Assembly (NCBI GenBank): GCA_028023455.1
Contig: JAQFVV010013298.1
Coordinates: 64,001 to 128,000, forward strand
Length of the DNA: 64,000 bases
Reading direction: 5' to 3'
Source: Epiperipatus broadwayi
Taxonomy: Eukaryota > Onychophora > Udeonychophora > Euonychophora > Peripatidae
Of the stretch, positions 35,321-49,851 are shown in pieces. The translations under genes and the position numbers were made by a program. Positions within the stretch are counted from its first letter, which is position 1, and every line of letters starts with the position of its first letter. The notes under the pieces were generated by a model that was not told the DNA's origin, made no database searches, and worked only from the letters and a program-made list of their open reading frames with translations.

Positions 35321-37222
35321 CTTTTTCAAATTTTTTTTAAAAAAATTTTTGCTTAATAAAAATTGTTCTTTTTAAAAAGATAAAATAAACAGAAGTTCTT
35401 GAAAATGAAATAAAAGTGATGCAAACAAAAAGCTAATTATGAGAATATGATGATGAGATCTTTCAGAAATCTTGTGTAATGGAAATGACAAACTGCTTTT
35501 GAGTTCATAAAAATTGATGGTGATTGTTTAATATTTTTGTATATTATTTAGAGAATTTCTCCAATTTTTTTAATTAGTATGACTAGTCGCTTTGACAGAT
35601 CAATTAATGTTTATATAAATATTATTTTATTCTTTCTCTGGAGTAATCAGATACATTGGATAGTTAATTGGTAATGTTTCTAAAATCCACAATTATCTTG
35701 TTTTGATATTAGCTTAAATTAATTTTTGTGGAATTTCAAAAACCATCATTATTGTTTTCTTTTTTTTACAATATTAGTTTTGATTACAATATAACTTTAC
35801 CATGATGTTCACCAAACTTATATAAATTTAATTGGCAACTTTTTTTGGAATATTTATGTAATATCTATCCAGTTTATATATATATTGACCGAAATTGAGG
35901 ACTTAATACACATTTAGATATGGTATTCATATTTCCACAAGGCCTAACTGGGAAACATGGCCAAAGAAAATTTCATTGCAGATTACTGTGCATTTCAATA
36001 CTAAATTAAAAAAAAAAAAATCAAGAGACATTTAATCACATTTACATTACTAACAATATACTTATTTCGTAAAATAAACAAAAACAAAAGACAATTGCTT
36101 GTATACTTATATTATCTATCAAAACAAAATCACAAATTGAATTCACTTATTTTTAATGTACCAAAATAATGGGGAGCTATTTCCGTTTTAGGAATATTCC
36201 CGATTAATCCATCAAAAAATTAATCATAATATATCAAATGAATAAACATTAATTTAAAATAAATGTAAAATGTACAAATTAATATGAAGTTAAAATTAAA
36301 AGTTAAAAAAATAAAAATATAAATGAGGGATTAAGAAAACTGGGACAATTAACTCTCCCGAAATAATACATCGGGACACTGAGACAAGCGACATAAAATC
36401 GGGACAAATCCGTGAAAACCTGAATCAATGGACACCCTATCCTTAGAGCATTTATTCTCTGGCTTAAACTTATAGATTATTATAATCTTTGTAAATAATT
36501 AGTTGTTGGAAAAATTTCCCATGATAAATACATTAAAACATTTAATATATGAAACCAATTTAAAAAATGAAAAGTAAATACAAAGGTAAGAAAAAAGAAT
36601 TATTATTATAATAAATGAGCAAAAATGATAGCATTAATTAACAATATCATATTGTCCCCAAGTTATATTTAAAAAAAAAGTCGTGGTCTATTTCCAAGTA
36701 TTTTAATTTAAAGATTGGTGATCATTTTTTATTCTGCCAAGCAATGTGTTTTTATGCTCAATTGCGCTTTGAACATCCTAAGGTGGAAATACTTTTCTTA
36801 CTTTATTTAGCACACATTGTACAGTGGATTGAATATTAAATTCAAAGCGCCTCACGTTATAGGGTAAAGGTTAGTTACTACTGAAGAGCTTAGGTTAAAT
36901 TTGGTTTATATGATGAAAACGAATTTCTTTTTCACCAATAAAAACCTATAGGGAAAATTTATTTCAACATTGTTTATTTTTTATACATACAAGAAGCAAG
37001 ATTAAAGGAAAGGAATTAAGAAAATAAAATACGGAAACCAGTTTAATAAAAGCATTAAGATTTTTATCTATTACATAAATATTTTAAATTAACTACTTAA
37101 ATGTGTTTGATGTGTAAATTGAGATATTTTACGTATATATTTTATAAGTTCGTATTTTTGTAAAACAAATGTAAACAATATTTTTTTGAATACAGGAATA
37201 TGTTCAAAAATCACTAAGAAAA

Positions 37223-37223
<1 letters not shown>
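35321..37223. other. AT-rich DNA with a possible DNA-element fragment
   Basis: At 36342-36437 the minus strand carries TTGTCCCGATTTTATGTCGC and TGTCCCGATG words resembling the subterminal part of the TIR element at 25428. No full ends were seen. Otherwise unremarkable. Confidence 0.35.
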
Positions 37224-39396
<2,173 letters not shown>

Positions 39397-39403
39397 AGAG
39401 AGA

Positions 39404-39434
<31 letters not shown>

Positions 39435-39659
39435 GAAGAGGGAGAGAGAGAGAGGGAGAGAGGGAGAGAGAGGGAGAAAGAGGGAAAGAGAGGGAGAGAG
39501 GGGGAGAGAGGGGGAGAGAGGGAGAGAGAGGGAGAGAGAGGGAGAAAGAAGGAGAGAGAGGGAGAGGGAGGGAGAGGGAGGGAGAGAGAGGTAGAGAGAG
39601 GGAGAGAGAGGGCGAGAGAGAGGGAGAGAGAGAGGGAGAGAGAGGGAGAGAGAGGGAGA
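39397..39659. repeat. (GA)n / GAGAGGGAGA tract
   Basis: Purine-only run of GAGA with interspersed GGG about 260 bp long. Arg/Glu-rich open frames across it are repeat artefacts. Confidence 0.97.
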
Positions 39660-39969
39660 TGGATTTATTTAAAAAGAAAATGTTAATGAAAAAACAAAAT
39701 AAATTTGATATTGCCAGACTCTTCTTTTATTTCCGATGTGGAGACCATAGAGACAATTTCAATGAGTTTAATGAATTTCATTCTAAAATTAGTTTGTTCA
39801 AGATTAAAATGTTTGAATTCAGCCACATACCAATATTTGACACATGTAGATATATGAATTATAGTGGTTTTACTGGAAAAGTTCAATTTTAAGTTTAGGC
39901 TTGTAATTCTTCTGTTTTACTGTGATGATGATGCTGTTGTTACACAAACTGCATTTCTTTAAGGATCAT

Positions 39970-40720
39970 TTTACTATTGCAATGGTTTCTTCATTTTTTT
40001 TTCTTCTGATCTGGATATGATTACTTCTATAGTCAAATGGGTATTTTCTGCTTTTAATATAATTTTAGCATTTTTACTTTGTGCTTTTATTTTCATTTGG
40101 ATCCAGCAATGGCATAGGTGAAGCAATAACAGGATTGGATTCTTCTTTAGTCTGGAGATCAGCCATAGGATGCTATTTGTTAATTTCCTTTTCAGATGTG
40201 CATAGAGTTCCTTGGGCAACCAAAAGACTCTCTCAAACCAAATATCTTTTTAGACATCCATAATTTGTAGAATCCTTAAAAAATATTAAAATAATGATGC
40301 ATTGGATTCAAGAAGCAATCAGACTAATTAATTATTTAAATCTTATTTTTCAGACTATATATGTGCTGGCTTTTTGATGATATCACACACATACATCTAT
40401 TGAAACACCTGGTTATCTACAAAATGTACTTTATCACTGCAGCTGTGATGCAAATATCTGATCTTTTTTCTATCTATATATTTCTCCAAAATTTATTATT
40501 TGGTGTGGTCCAAAATGATCTGCAGTCTCTTAGTAACTATAATCGCCTACTAATGAGTTATTTCCTTTTCCCCACTTTTCTAACACTAAAGTTATCTTAA
40601 AATTGATTTTATCTCTCTCAAGTTTTAACACCAGATTGAAATCTTTAGAATTGACAATCTTTTTCAATCTTTTTTAAAACTGAACATATCCCTCTTTCTT
40701 AACACTTTTAAATAAAAAAA
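39970..40720 (-). pseudogene. Possible degenerate LINE ORF1-like region
   Basis: The minus strand has protein-like stretches broken by stops: SEKEINK, then HPMADLQTKEESNPVIASPM and LLDPNENKSTK near 40240-40080, and ITLVLEKWGKGNNSL near 40600-40550. The Ser/Lys/Glu-rich character resembles the ORF1 relic at 2660-4550, but no zinc knuckle was seen. It may equally be a decayed host-gene copy. Boundaries are rough. Confidence 0.25.
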
Positions 40721-41599
40721 AAATTGAATTTAAATAATATAAAAAAGAAAACCTTTATACACAGAAAATATGCAATTATTTAAAACCATTTGATATATCT
40801 GTAAATGTTTAGATTTTAATGTTTTCACATACACACACATATATATCCAAGTATATAAAACCTGATCATTGAAAGTAATCTAAATGATATTAAAAGTCAA
40901 AGATTATTTATATTGTTAAAAACAGTCATAAAATAAATTAGTAATGACAAATATATAAAAATATATTATTAGGAAAGAACAAAAGATAATTCATTAGATA
41001 TAAATGAAATAGAACATATTAATAAGTAGACCTAAAAAACGTTTTTCACATTTACCATTTCTCGTCCACATTATTTAAAAATAATAGATAATCCCTAGAT
41101 CTCATATCATATTACTTTTAAATGCCTCCTATTATCATTCTACCTCTTTATAATCTACTAGTTTTTATATCATAATCATAATAAAATATATCATCTTTGT
41201 TGAAATTCTAAAATGAAATCATCAATACATAACTTGGCTTTATCATTTTTCAATTATCATTTTCTATATTATATCCATTTTCCTAATGTTCTATTGTTTT
41301 CAATCCTGTTTTCAATATTGTTGAGTGAATTTTTCTATTGCAGATCGCTTTATGTTTTTCATCCAAAATATGAATTGAAATCGAACTTGTATATATATTA
41401 GATTAATTTAGTATTATTAATAACGTAATCTGCTCATCAACTCATTTTGATTTTTAAAAATTTGCTTATATTTTCTTTTTTATAATAATCCCCCATTATA
41501 ATATAATCATTTCAACCTCCAGCTTTTTGATAGAAATGCTACGTCTTTATAAAGTTAATCTCCTTATTTTTTTCTATCATTTTAAACTTGCCTCATTTA

Positions 41600-42099
41600 N
41601 NNNNNNNNNNNNNNNNNNNNNNNNNNNNNNNNNNNNNNNNNNNNNNNNNNNNNNNNNNNNNNNNNNNNNNNNNNNNNNNNNNNNNNNNNNNNNNNNNNNN
41701 NNNNNNNNNNNNNNNNNNNNNNNNNNNNNNNNNNNNNNNNNNNNNNNNNNNNNNNNNNNNNNNNNNNNNNNNNNNNNNNNNNNNNNNNNNNNNNNNNNNN
41801 NNNNNNNNNNNNNNNNNNNNNNNNNNNNNNNNNNNNNNNNNNNNNNNNNNNNNNNNNNNNNNNNNNNNNNNNNNNNNNNNNNNNNNNNNNNNNNNNNNNN
41901 NNNNNNNNNNNNNNNNNNNNNNNNNNNNNNNNNNNNNNNNNNNNNNNNNNNNNNNNNNNNNNNNNNNNNNNNNNNNNNNNNNNNNNNNNNNNNNNNNNNN
42001 NNNNNNNNNNNNNNNNNNNNNNNNNNNNNNNNNNNNNNNNNNNNNNNNNNNNNNNNNNNNNNNNNNNNNNNNNNNNNNNNNNNNNNNNNNNNNNNNNNN
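41600..42099. other. Assembly gap, 500 N
   Basis: Exactly 500 undetermined bases, the usual placeholder for a scaffold gap of unknown size. Any feature crossing it is unreliable. Confidence 0.99.
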
Positions 42100-43278
42100 A
42101 AGGCAACCCTCCAGAAGCCACACTGAAATCTCTATAACTACAAAAGGGAACAAAACAATACTCTTAAATACTCTTAAAATATAATATTAAAATCATATAG
42201 CATTAGTAAAACACTCATATTATGTGAACTTCTAAATACTATTATGAACTATAATGCATAAAATATACCAAGCAACACTACCATAAAATAAAGCAAATAA
42301 TAATAAATTATAAATACATAAAACCATAATTCTAAATTATAACTCATTTACCAAATTTTTTAAAAGTATTAAAGTTCTTTATCTTGGAGACTTCACAATT
42401 TGCTAGAAGTCAATTGTACAAGCAGATAATATTTTTCTGTTTCTTGGCAGTAAAACATTCTAAAATAGATGCCCAGCTTTGAAAATTATTTTATAAGATT
42501 TCCTTGAACATATACACTCACATGTATATTAAATGGCTATTAAATTTCATGAAATATACAACCATATAAATCATTAATCTAAGTTTTAATAATTTATACT
42601 GTCACATTAAGATGGTCTTTTATTTACATGTTTTAAGAATTATATTTGTCTTGGAACAAATATTTCTTTCCAAAACTGAACAGGTATTCTTCCATTGAGA
42701 AATAGAGTTTACACATTAAGATTTGAACATTAAGAACAGTCATAAATCATATAATACACATTTTATTAAAATTAATGGCATTTAATCTTTAACTATAATT
42801 TGCTAAAAATATAAATGGAACATTTTTACAACCTGAGAGTAGATTTAGAATATACTTCCTTTTAGTCAATTTCTTTTAAGCATTAACTTGAGTGATTATT
42901 TTTTTTTTTTTTCTCATCAGCAAAGACAACAAATAAGTAATTATTAACAACAAATAAAATGTCATTTTAACTTTAACATAAGTGGTTCAAATCTTGATAT
43001 AATAGTTTATTTATAAAATAAATTTATCTAAGATTAACCATTTATCACAGGATATTGAAAGGTATTTTTAAATTATTACTAAAATAAAATACTTCAAAAG
43101 TCCTTGATTATTATTTATTTTTCAGATAGTAAAATATGCATTAATTTAATATTAATAAGATGTCATAAATAGTACCAAAATATGGGCTTTCAATAATCCT
43201 ATTTGTAGGATATAAGGAATATAATATTTATCATAAAGTTCGTTGCAATTATGCAATATAAAACAATACATTATTTGT
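42100..43278. other. AT-rich DNA, no gene
   Basis: No supported feature. Confidence 0.5.
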
Positions 43279-43389
43279 CAAGCGTTGTTAGCCGAGTGGT
43301 TATCGCACCCGCCTTGCAAGCAAGCAGTTGGTTGCAGACGGGTGTGGGTTCGCTTCCCGGCAGATGCTATGACATATGAAAAAAAAAAT
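43279..43389 (+). mobile_element. tRNA-derived SINE, type 1
   Basis: The body AGCGTTGTTAGCCGAGTGG contains the A box, then CCGCCTTGCAAGCAAGCAG, the long arm GGTTGCAGACGGGTG, the B box GGGTTCGCTTCCCGGC and GATGCTATGACATATG, followed by nine or more A. It is nearly identical to the minus-strand copy at 18453. The A-tail and the dispersed copies argue for a SINE, not a tRNA gene. Confidence 0.75.
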
Positions 43390-44106
43390 TATTATGTGAG
43401 CATTGCAAGCGATAAGTAATTTCTGCGATGTGCTGATATCAAATAGATATACTTTAGCAATTATGAATGAGTAATTATTTAACATTTTTAACTCTTTGAT
43501 TAACTTTCGTTTAAATAGTGATATTTTTTGGATTTCCAGTGACTTCAGTAGTACTTGAATTTAAGGTTGCTAAGGATGCATGTTACTTTAAAATAAATAC
43601 TTTTTAAAAAATATAACCTCGAATTAATTCTCCTTTGTGTATCTGTTTTTCTGCTAGAAGTTCAGTGGTTGAGAAATTTCTGTAGTCTTCTTTAGTTCTT
43701 TACATAGTCTAGTTTAATGTCATATGTGTTGATATTTTAAAAGCCTAATCATATTCTTTTTGATTGATGAAACTACATTTTTTATTACTTCCTTTGACTT
43801 TCCCACCTTAGAGTTTAAAAGACCAATTTTGTATGTGTGAGATTAAGCTGAAACTAGAAACTCATTTACATATTTTTCAGACATTTTAATTAACACTTTT
43901 TTCTAAAATAATTATGATTGTAAAATTATTATTATGGTAAAAATAAAAATAAATTACAAAAAAAGTATATTATTTTGAGAAAGAAAACATTACATCATTC
44001 TTTTATAATTTTTCAAACTATGTTTAATAAGTAAATTAAGAAGTTTACTATGGTTTAATATTTTAATTAATTCAAGGATAACAAGAAGAGATTGAAAACA
44101 CAATAT

Positions 44107-44399
44107 ATGGGTAAGAGAACAAACAGGTGTTACTGATCTTATTGAAAAATTTAAAAGACTGAAGTAAAGTTGAGCTGGACATATTGCTAGAAGAGATGAT
44201 AATAGATGGACAATTGAAATCTTAAACTGGATTCCAAGAGATTGTACAAGACCCAGAAAGAGACCACATGTGAGATGGATAGATGAAATAAGAAATTGTG
44301 CAGGGGTGATGTGGAGAAGAGAAACTAAAGATCAGAGATGGATTGAACTTGGAGAGACCTTCATCCTGCAGTGATTGATAATAGTTGATGATGATGATT
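44107..44399 (+). mobile_element. RTE-like LINE 3' end, copy 1
   Basis: The plus strand encodes the C-terminal end of an RTE-type ORF: VREQTGVTDLIEKFKRLK, then two stops where tryptophans are usual, then AGHIARRDDNRWTIEILNW, RPRKRPHVRWIDEIRN and WIELGETFILQ followed by TGA. The AGHIAR-x-DDNRWT and RWxDxIR motifs are characteristic of RTE/BovB-like LINEs. The short 3' end finishes in GATGATGATGATTG, an ATG-type repeat tail also typical of RTE. The copy is 5'-truncated and inactive. Confidence 0.8.
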
Positions 44400-46480
44400 G
44401 AAAAATGATATTCAGCATCATAAAGTAAGAAAGTGTAAACTAAAATTAATAAATGTAAGTACATTCACACATATGTATACTGAATTTATTTCAATTGTAA
44501 ATCAACTATTTTAACACTAATAACACATTTATTTGGCTTTTAAGTTAACTAATCTAGCTTTATCTTTATCTATTTAATTATAATGTTATTAGTGTACAAA
44601 TATACTATTGCAGATAATCCATTTAAACTAAATCCTTTACCATAAGTATGAAAGTTCAAGATTAACATCTGATATTAAAATTTTAAACCTAATTACTATT
44701 ACTGCTTATTTAAACACTAAAAGTTAAGATACTAAAGGATTATATTAAAGCAATCTTGCCTTTTTAGTACTAATCTCTTGCTAAATAGAAACTACATCTG
44801 CAGGTTAAACATTCAAAATTACTTCAACCATAGACAAGTTTAAATTAATATACTAAAACATTAAAATGGACTTTAATTATGTCCAGAACATACAAAATAC
44901 TTTAAATAATTTATAATTTAAATTGGCACATGCTTATAAAACTTTAATAAACTTAACTTATAAAAAGATTAAGTTAATGGAAAAAAATTTCCATTATATA
45001 TATATATATATTTTTACAATTAAATACTTTAAGTGGCTGAAAGTCTAGATTCAATGGCAAAACCAAAGGTTACAATATACTTAATTAACCTCCAATCATT
45101 TCTGATGAGCTAATGTGAATGAGCCTATCACAAATAATAATCAAACTATCTATTTAAATACCATAATGGTGTACTACTTGGTTTTAAAATTTAAATAAAT
45201 TTGCATTATATATATATATGTTTAAGGCATTATTCAAATAGTAACGATTGTTGTATTAAATGACATAATTTCCTGCTTAGCATTAAACAATATATATAGT
45301 AGCATTACAATATTACTGTAAATTGTCTATTATATTTAATAAACTGTGAACATTTTATTGGCTTTAATTTTATAGCTAAAAATATATATATTCATTGCTG
45401 TCATTGGTTGTATAGCATAAAACATAGCCATTATCATGTTTAAATGGTCTCTCTTAATGTTTTTGAGAAATATATAATTTTATACAGCATATTGACTTTA
45501 AAAGCATAATTTTTTTGACAGACTTCTATACTTGTGTAAAGAAAATACCTATGCTCATATTTCATTGTTATTCTTATTAAGGAATAAAGTTATTGGGTTG
45601 GATAAATCAAAAGAAGTGCTCACACCCATAAGATAAATAATTCAAAAATAGAAATATAGAATTATAAATCAAACATTACAATATTATAATATTGCAAAGA
45701 AAAGCAATTATATTCAGATTACATTTTTCTTTATGTATAGAATAAATAGTTTTTATATTTTTAAATTTTGTATGCATGTGTGTGCATGGAAGCTTACATA
45801 TTTTACTTAGCAAAAACTAATTAAGATTGTTAGAATATTTATTGAACAATAAATTAATTAATAACAGGCCAATTTAAAACTAAATGAAATAAATGTCTGA
45901 GAATTTGTAGTTTTATGATTTATTTATTTTAAATAAATATTGTAAAATTATTTTAAAACCTGGAAATAAAAGTGAAGCAATTAAAAACTGAAATTATTAT
46001 TTCCTTTTTTTCCTTGTTTTTGAATGGTGTTTCTAAAATTTTACTACCTTGAATCAAAAAATCTTTACTCTAATATTTTGCACATGGTCTAAATATATAA
46101 AAACATAAATAATTAATAGTATAAATAATATTATAGTTTAAATTCTTTTGAAGCACTTTTGATTACGTAGTAATCCTCATCAGCTTTAACTGAATTTCAA
46201 ATTTTTTTAAACTTAACGTTACATATATTTCCATAAGCTGTGTATGTCATATTTGCAACTTGTCTATTCATAGCATCATCCTTATATTTATCGATTAAAA
46301 TTGCTCTTTAATTTTCCTCTTTTTATGATTCCTTTCTTCCATTAATATTTTTATTTCATTACTATTAAATATAAACCTATAATTACAAGTTTTTTCATTG
46401 TCAAAGAATACTGAAGCTGTATTAAATTGACTATTTGCATTATTTTTAATTTAATCAAATGATTTTTCTACTACCAGGAT
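44400..46480. other. AT-rich DNA, no gene
   Basis: Poly(AT) words and several TATATA runs (44998-45010, 45212-45222); no supported feature. Confidence 0.5.
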
Positions 46481-46493
46481 CATATCCAGATGT

Positions 46494-46800
46494 GATAATC
46501 TCTACCAGTGCAAAATTAGAGAAGCCATTGAGATACTTAAAAGGTCAGATTGTATCAATAAGCGAGATGATACATGCAAACTTCCTCCTATTTGGAAAGA
46601 TTTTTTAAAAAACATTCCTAAATTTAACATTTTTGCTATTGGTGGAACTTTAACATTTTTTTTAAATCAGTGATTGTAGCGCCTCTACAACCACCTTTCT
46701 ACCTTTTATAACTCTGTGGATGGCTTGTGTGACCAAGTTGAAACATCAGTGTATTAATATTAAAAGTTTTTAACACGGATGAACTCGCAAAATATGTTTA
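46494..46800 (+). mobile_element. Penelope-like element, 3' relic
   Basis: The plus-strand frame at 46494-46618 reads KIREAIEILKRSDCINKRDD and then TCKLPPIWKDFL. The R-E-A-I-x-I block, an N-x-R-D, and the L-P-P-I-W end are the conserved sequence that follows the GIY-YIG endonuclease at the C-terminus of Penelope-like elements. The GIY-YIG part itself is not found upstream, so only the tail survives. Roughly 180 nt of non-coding sequence follows, up to the hammerhead-bearing palindrome at 46814. That adjacency is notable because Penelope-like elements are known to carry hammerheads in their terminal repeats. Confidence 0.6.
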
Positions 46801-46929
46801 TATATATATGTCTGTATTTACAAATATGTAAAATTAAGAGTGTGCTAATAAGCTCTAAGCAAGCTTTTTTATGATAAATGCTACTACAAGTGAAGGTATT
46901 CAAATCATCTTTATGTAGGATTGCCCCCA

Positions 46930-46970
46930 TCACCAGACCAGTTTTGAGCTATGGCTTTCTTCAGTGAGAA
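46930..46970 (-). ncRNA. Hammerhead-like motif, left arm
   Basis: Minus strand: TTCTCA, CTGAAGA (46964-46958), AAGC-CATA-GCTC with three inner pairs, AAAA in place of GAAA, ACTGGT, cleavage C at 46936, and TGGTGA. The conserved G12 is A here and stem I has one mismatch. Probably inactive. Confidence 0.5.
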
Positions 46971-47224
46971 ACTAAGACACCAGATTCAAAAAACCAATTC
47001 AAGTTAAGCATTTAACTAATAATTAACTGTCAAAAAGAAGATCTGAAACTTTTATACATCTATATGTCTTTAAAATCTGAATTAAATTCAGGCCCATATG
47101 ATTTTTTTTTAGTTGGAGAGCTGACTTTAAAAAAAATGTAGATGTCTAAAAGTTTCAGATCTTCTTCTTGACAGTTAATTATTAGATAAATGCTTAGCTT
47201 GAGTTGTTGTTTTTAATCTGGTGC

Positions 47225-47265
47225 TCTTCACTGAAGAGAGCCACAGCTCAAAACTGTTCTGAGGA
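47225..47265 (+). ncRNA. Hammerhead-like motif, right arm
   Basis: TCTTCA (47225-47230), CTGAAGA (47231-47237), stem II GAGC-CACA-GCTC with four perfect pairs (47238-47249), AAAA (47250-47253) where GAAA is required, cleavage C at 47259, and TGAGGA (47260-47265). Stem I forms six pairs, and its third pair is A-U where other copies have G-U. Helices are kept but the catalytic G12 is lost, as in the left arm. Confidence 0.55.
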
Positions 47266-47380
47266 GGGGGCAATTCTAGATAAAGGTGATGTGAATGCCT
47301 TCTCTTGTAGTAGCATTTATCATAAAAAAGCTTGTTTAGAGCTTATTAGCACACTGTTAATATTACATATTTGTAAATAC

Positions 47381-48869
47381 TATATATATATATATAGATC
47401 ATTGATATCTGACTATATATATATATATGGTTAAAAGACATTTCAAAATTTGAGGAAAGATTTAATTAGATGGAAAAAGTAATTCTGTCTCTAATAGTAT
47501 TATGCAATAAATTAATTGCTGTTGGAGGAAAAAAGAGAGAAAATCACGTAATAAGAAAAAAAAGATTGTGAAATGAATATCTCTAAATTTATGTACTAAT
47601 TTATATAAACCTTCAGATGATTTTTTTTATTATTATTGTCATGTATAAATATTATTTTAAAGGTTAAAAAAAGTAATAGAAAGACTCTAAATAAAATGGC
47701 CTTTCTGAATCGTTGACAGAATAAAAGATTTACCTTTATAGGTGTATTGAAAATCAGTAAAATAGAATTTATTTAACATTAGAGTGTAAATGTGTGTGTG
47801 TATCTTTTAAATGCGGAATTCAATTCATTAAATACTGCTTTTGGAAGTGATGCAAATTATTTAGACATGAATTAAATATGTTATAAGTTATTAATTTTAA
47901 AACTTTATAATATTATTGGAAATATCGGTTATTATTTATGGTCTTGCTTTCCTTAAAGGCAGGATAATTAAAGAGAAAGAAAATGTTTAATATTAAGAAT
48001 TAATTTTGGCAAAATAATAATATTGTTAGGATTAATCATAGTTGAATACAATCAAGGTGATTTAAAAAATTAAATGCTGTGTCATATACATGCAATTATG
48101 TTAATAAATAATATTAATTATAACTATTTTTCATTTATTGTCATTGAATAAATTATTGTTAACTATATCCTGCTTTATGAATGGAGAGAAGAATTGTTGG
48201 GTATTCATTTCTATATGCTTTCATGGATAGTTAACATAGCACTGCTATTAGCATCATTTAGATATTTGAGTTAATGAAGTTATAAATATTTTATTAGTAA
48301 TAAAATGATTTATATTTGCAATATGCAATTAATATAACCCTGCTATATATGTCAAAGTTCTTAAGAACTGTTCTTTTACATGGCTTGTGTGTATTTGAGG
48401 TATGATGTCATATCTACCTTTTAAGATTTTATTAATCCTTTCTCTAAGATATTCAACACTTGTAAATGTATTATGCAGTTTGAGGAATATTGCTAAGAAA
48501 ATAATCATGATTGATTATAAAGATTAAGAAAATTTTAAATTATGTTTAAGAAATTCTCACAGTAATGTGAGAATTTGTAAAATATCAAGGAGAAGATTCA
48601 TTTCCAGACAGTGCACTTTAAACTCATGAACTTATGCGCATATAAGTCAATTCAATTAAACTATAAGTGCTAAGAATGCTTAGATAAGAAAAACTTAAGT
48701 TTTAATATTTGTTATAATATTATGCTAAGCTGATTTCAATATCTTAATCTGATATCATATTTATAGCAGAGTATAAGATTATAACACACATTGAAACTTA
48801 AGCTTTTCTTATTTAAGCATTCCCAATGCTTATTATAATTTAGCTGAATTACAATTAGTCTAAGAAAAG

Positions 48870-48903
<34 letters not shown>

Positions 48904-49801
48904 AACTAAATTATGTGATCAAAGAAAATATTCAAAAGAATTCAAACACAAATAAATAGATTCAATTGTAACTTAAATAAAGGTAGAAAGATTCATTACC
49001 ATATGTGAGTAGTCTATAATGTATAAGATCATAATATTTAAAATAATGTTGGATTAAATGAAGCATACTCCTGGATAGTATAATAGTAAATAAATATTAA
49101 AATGATGAGTAGGCATAAATTAAACATATTTCTACAATTAGATTTCCAAAGATATCACAATATCAATAATTATAAACACTAATGCCTGGTGACTAATCAT
49201 TTAAGGTGTCTGGCCTATTTCAAACCCTGGTTAGGCAGGCATTGTATCATCAGTAAACAAGTAGATCAAACTATAAGCAATTACTATTCAGAACAAACTA
49301 CTATAACTCAGGTATATAGAAATCAAGTGAGTGAGTACACTGGTAACTCAATCAAATGTCTCTCAATATATCCAACTGTACATTTTACTCACTCTTATCT
49401 CTTGGTTGGATCTCAAGTGCATGTCTAAGTGAACAACAAGTGAATATGGTCTATCAGGGCGCCATTAGGTTAGCTGGACCTAGACAAAGTTATATTTATA
49501 ACTTTTTCACATGTACCGGGTTAGAATCCTTTTTTGGTACTTTATTTCTAATAAAAATGGACGATTTTGCTTTTTGACCCATATCACTGTATGCAATAAT
49601 ATTTAGTTAAACATAAAACATCCTTAAACCAAAGTGGAGTATCTAAATTCATTAGATAAAAATCATTTCTTAGATCTCAATATAATAAATGCGTTTCGTA
49701 TTTTTCTTTACAAGTTTTACTAGCTCAGATTATTATTATTAATTTAGGATGACAATTCACTCATCTTTGCATGAAATAGATGATGGAACGGTGGTTATTA
49801 T

Positions 49802-49851
<50 letters not shown>

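Larger units (their letters stand above)
46814..47380. mobile_element. Long palindrome with two hammerhead-like motifs
   Basis: Inverted arms of about 270 nt run from GTATTTACAAATATGTAA to its inverse at 47363-47380. The right arm matches the 12-kb units in order: TGTAGATGTCTAAAAGTTTC, GATAAATGCTTAGCTTGAG, TCTGGTG, the ribozyme, then AGCATTTATCATAAA and AAGCTTGT. Each arm holds a hammerhead-like core. AT repeats flank both ends, so a duplication cannot be judged. Confidence 0.7.

Noticed and set aside
41527-42184. ORFs crossing the N run
   Set aside because: Their length comes from undetermined bases in the assembly gap.
43279-43389. A functional tRNA gene
   Set aside because: The B box is good, but the body has an imperfect acceptor, an immediate A-tail and dispersed near-identical copies, so a SINE fits better.
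47204-47434. 76-codon ORF
   Set aside because: Falls across the ribozyme region and the palindrome arm; chance frame.
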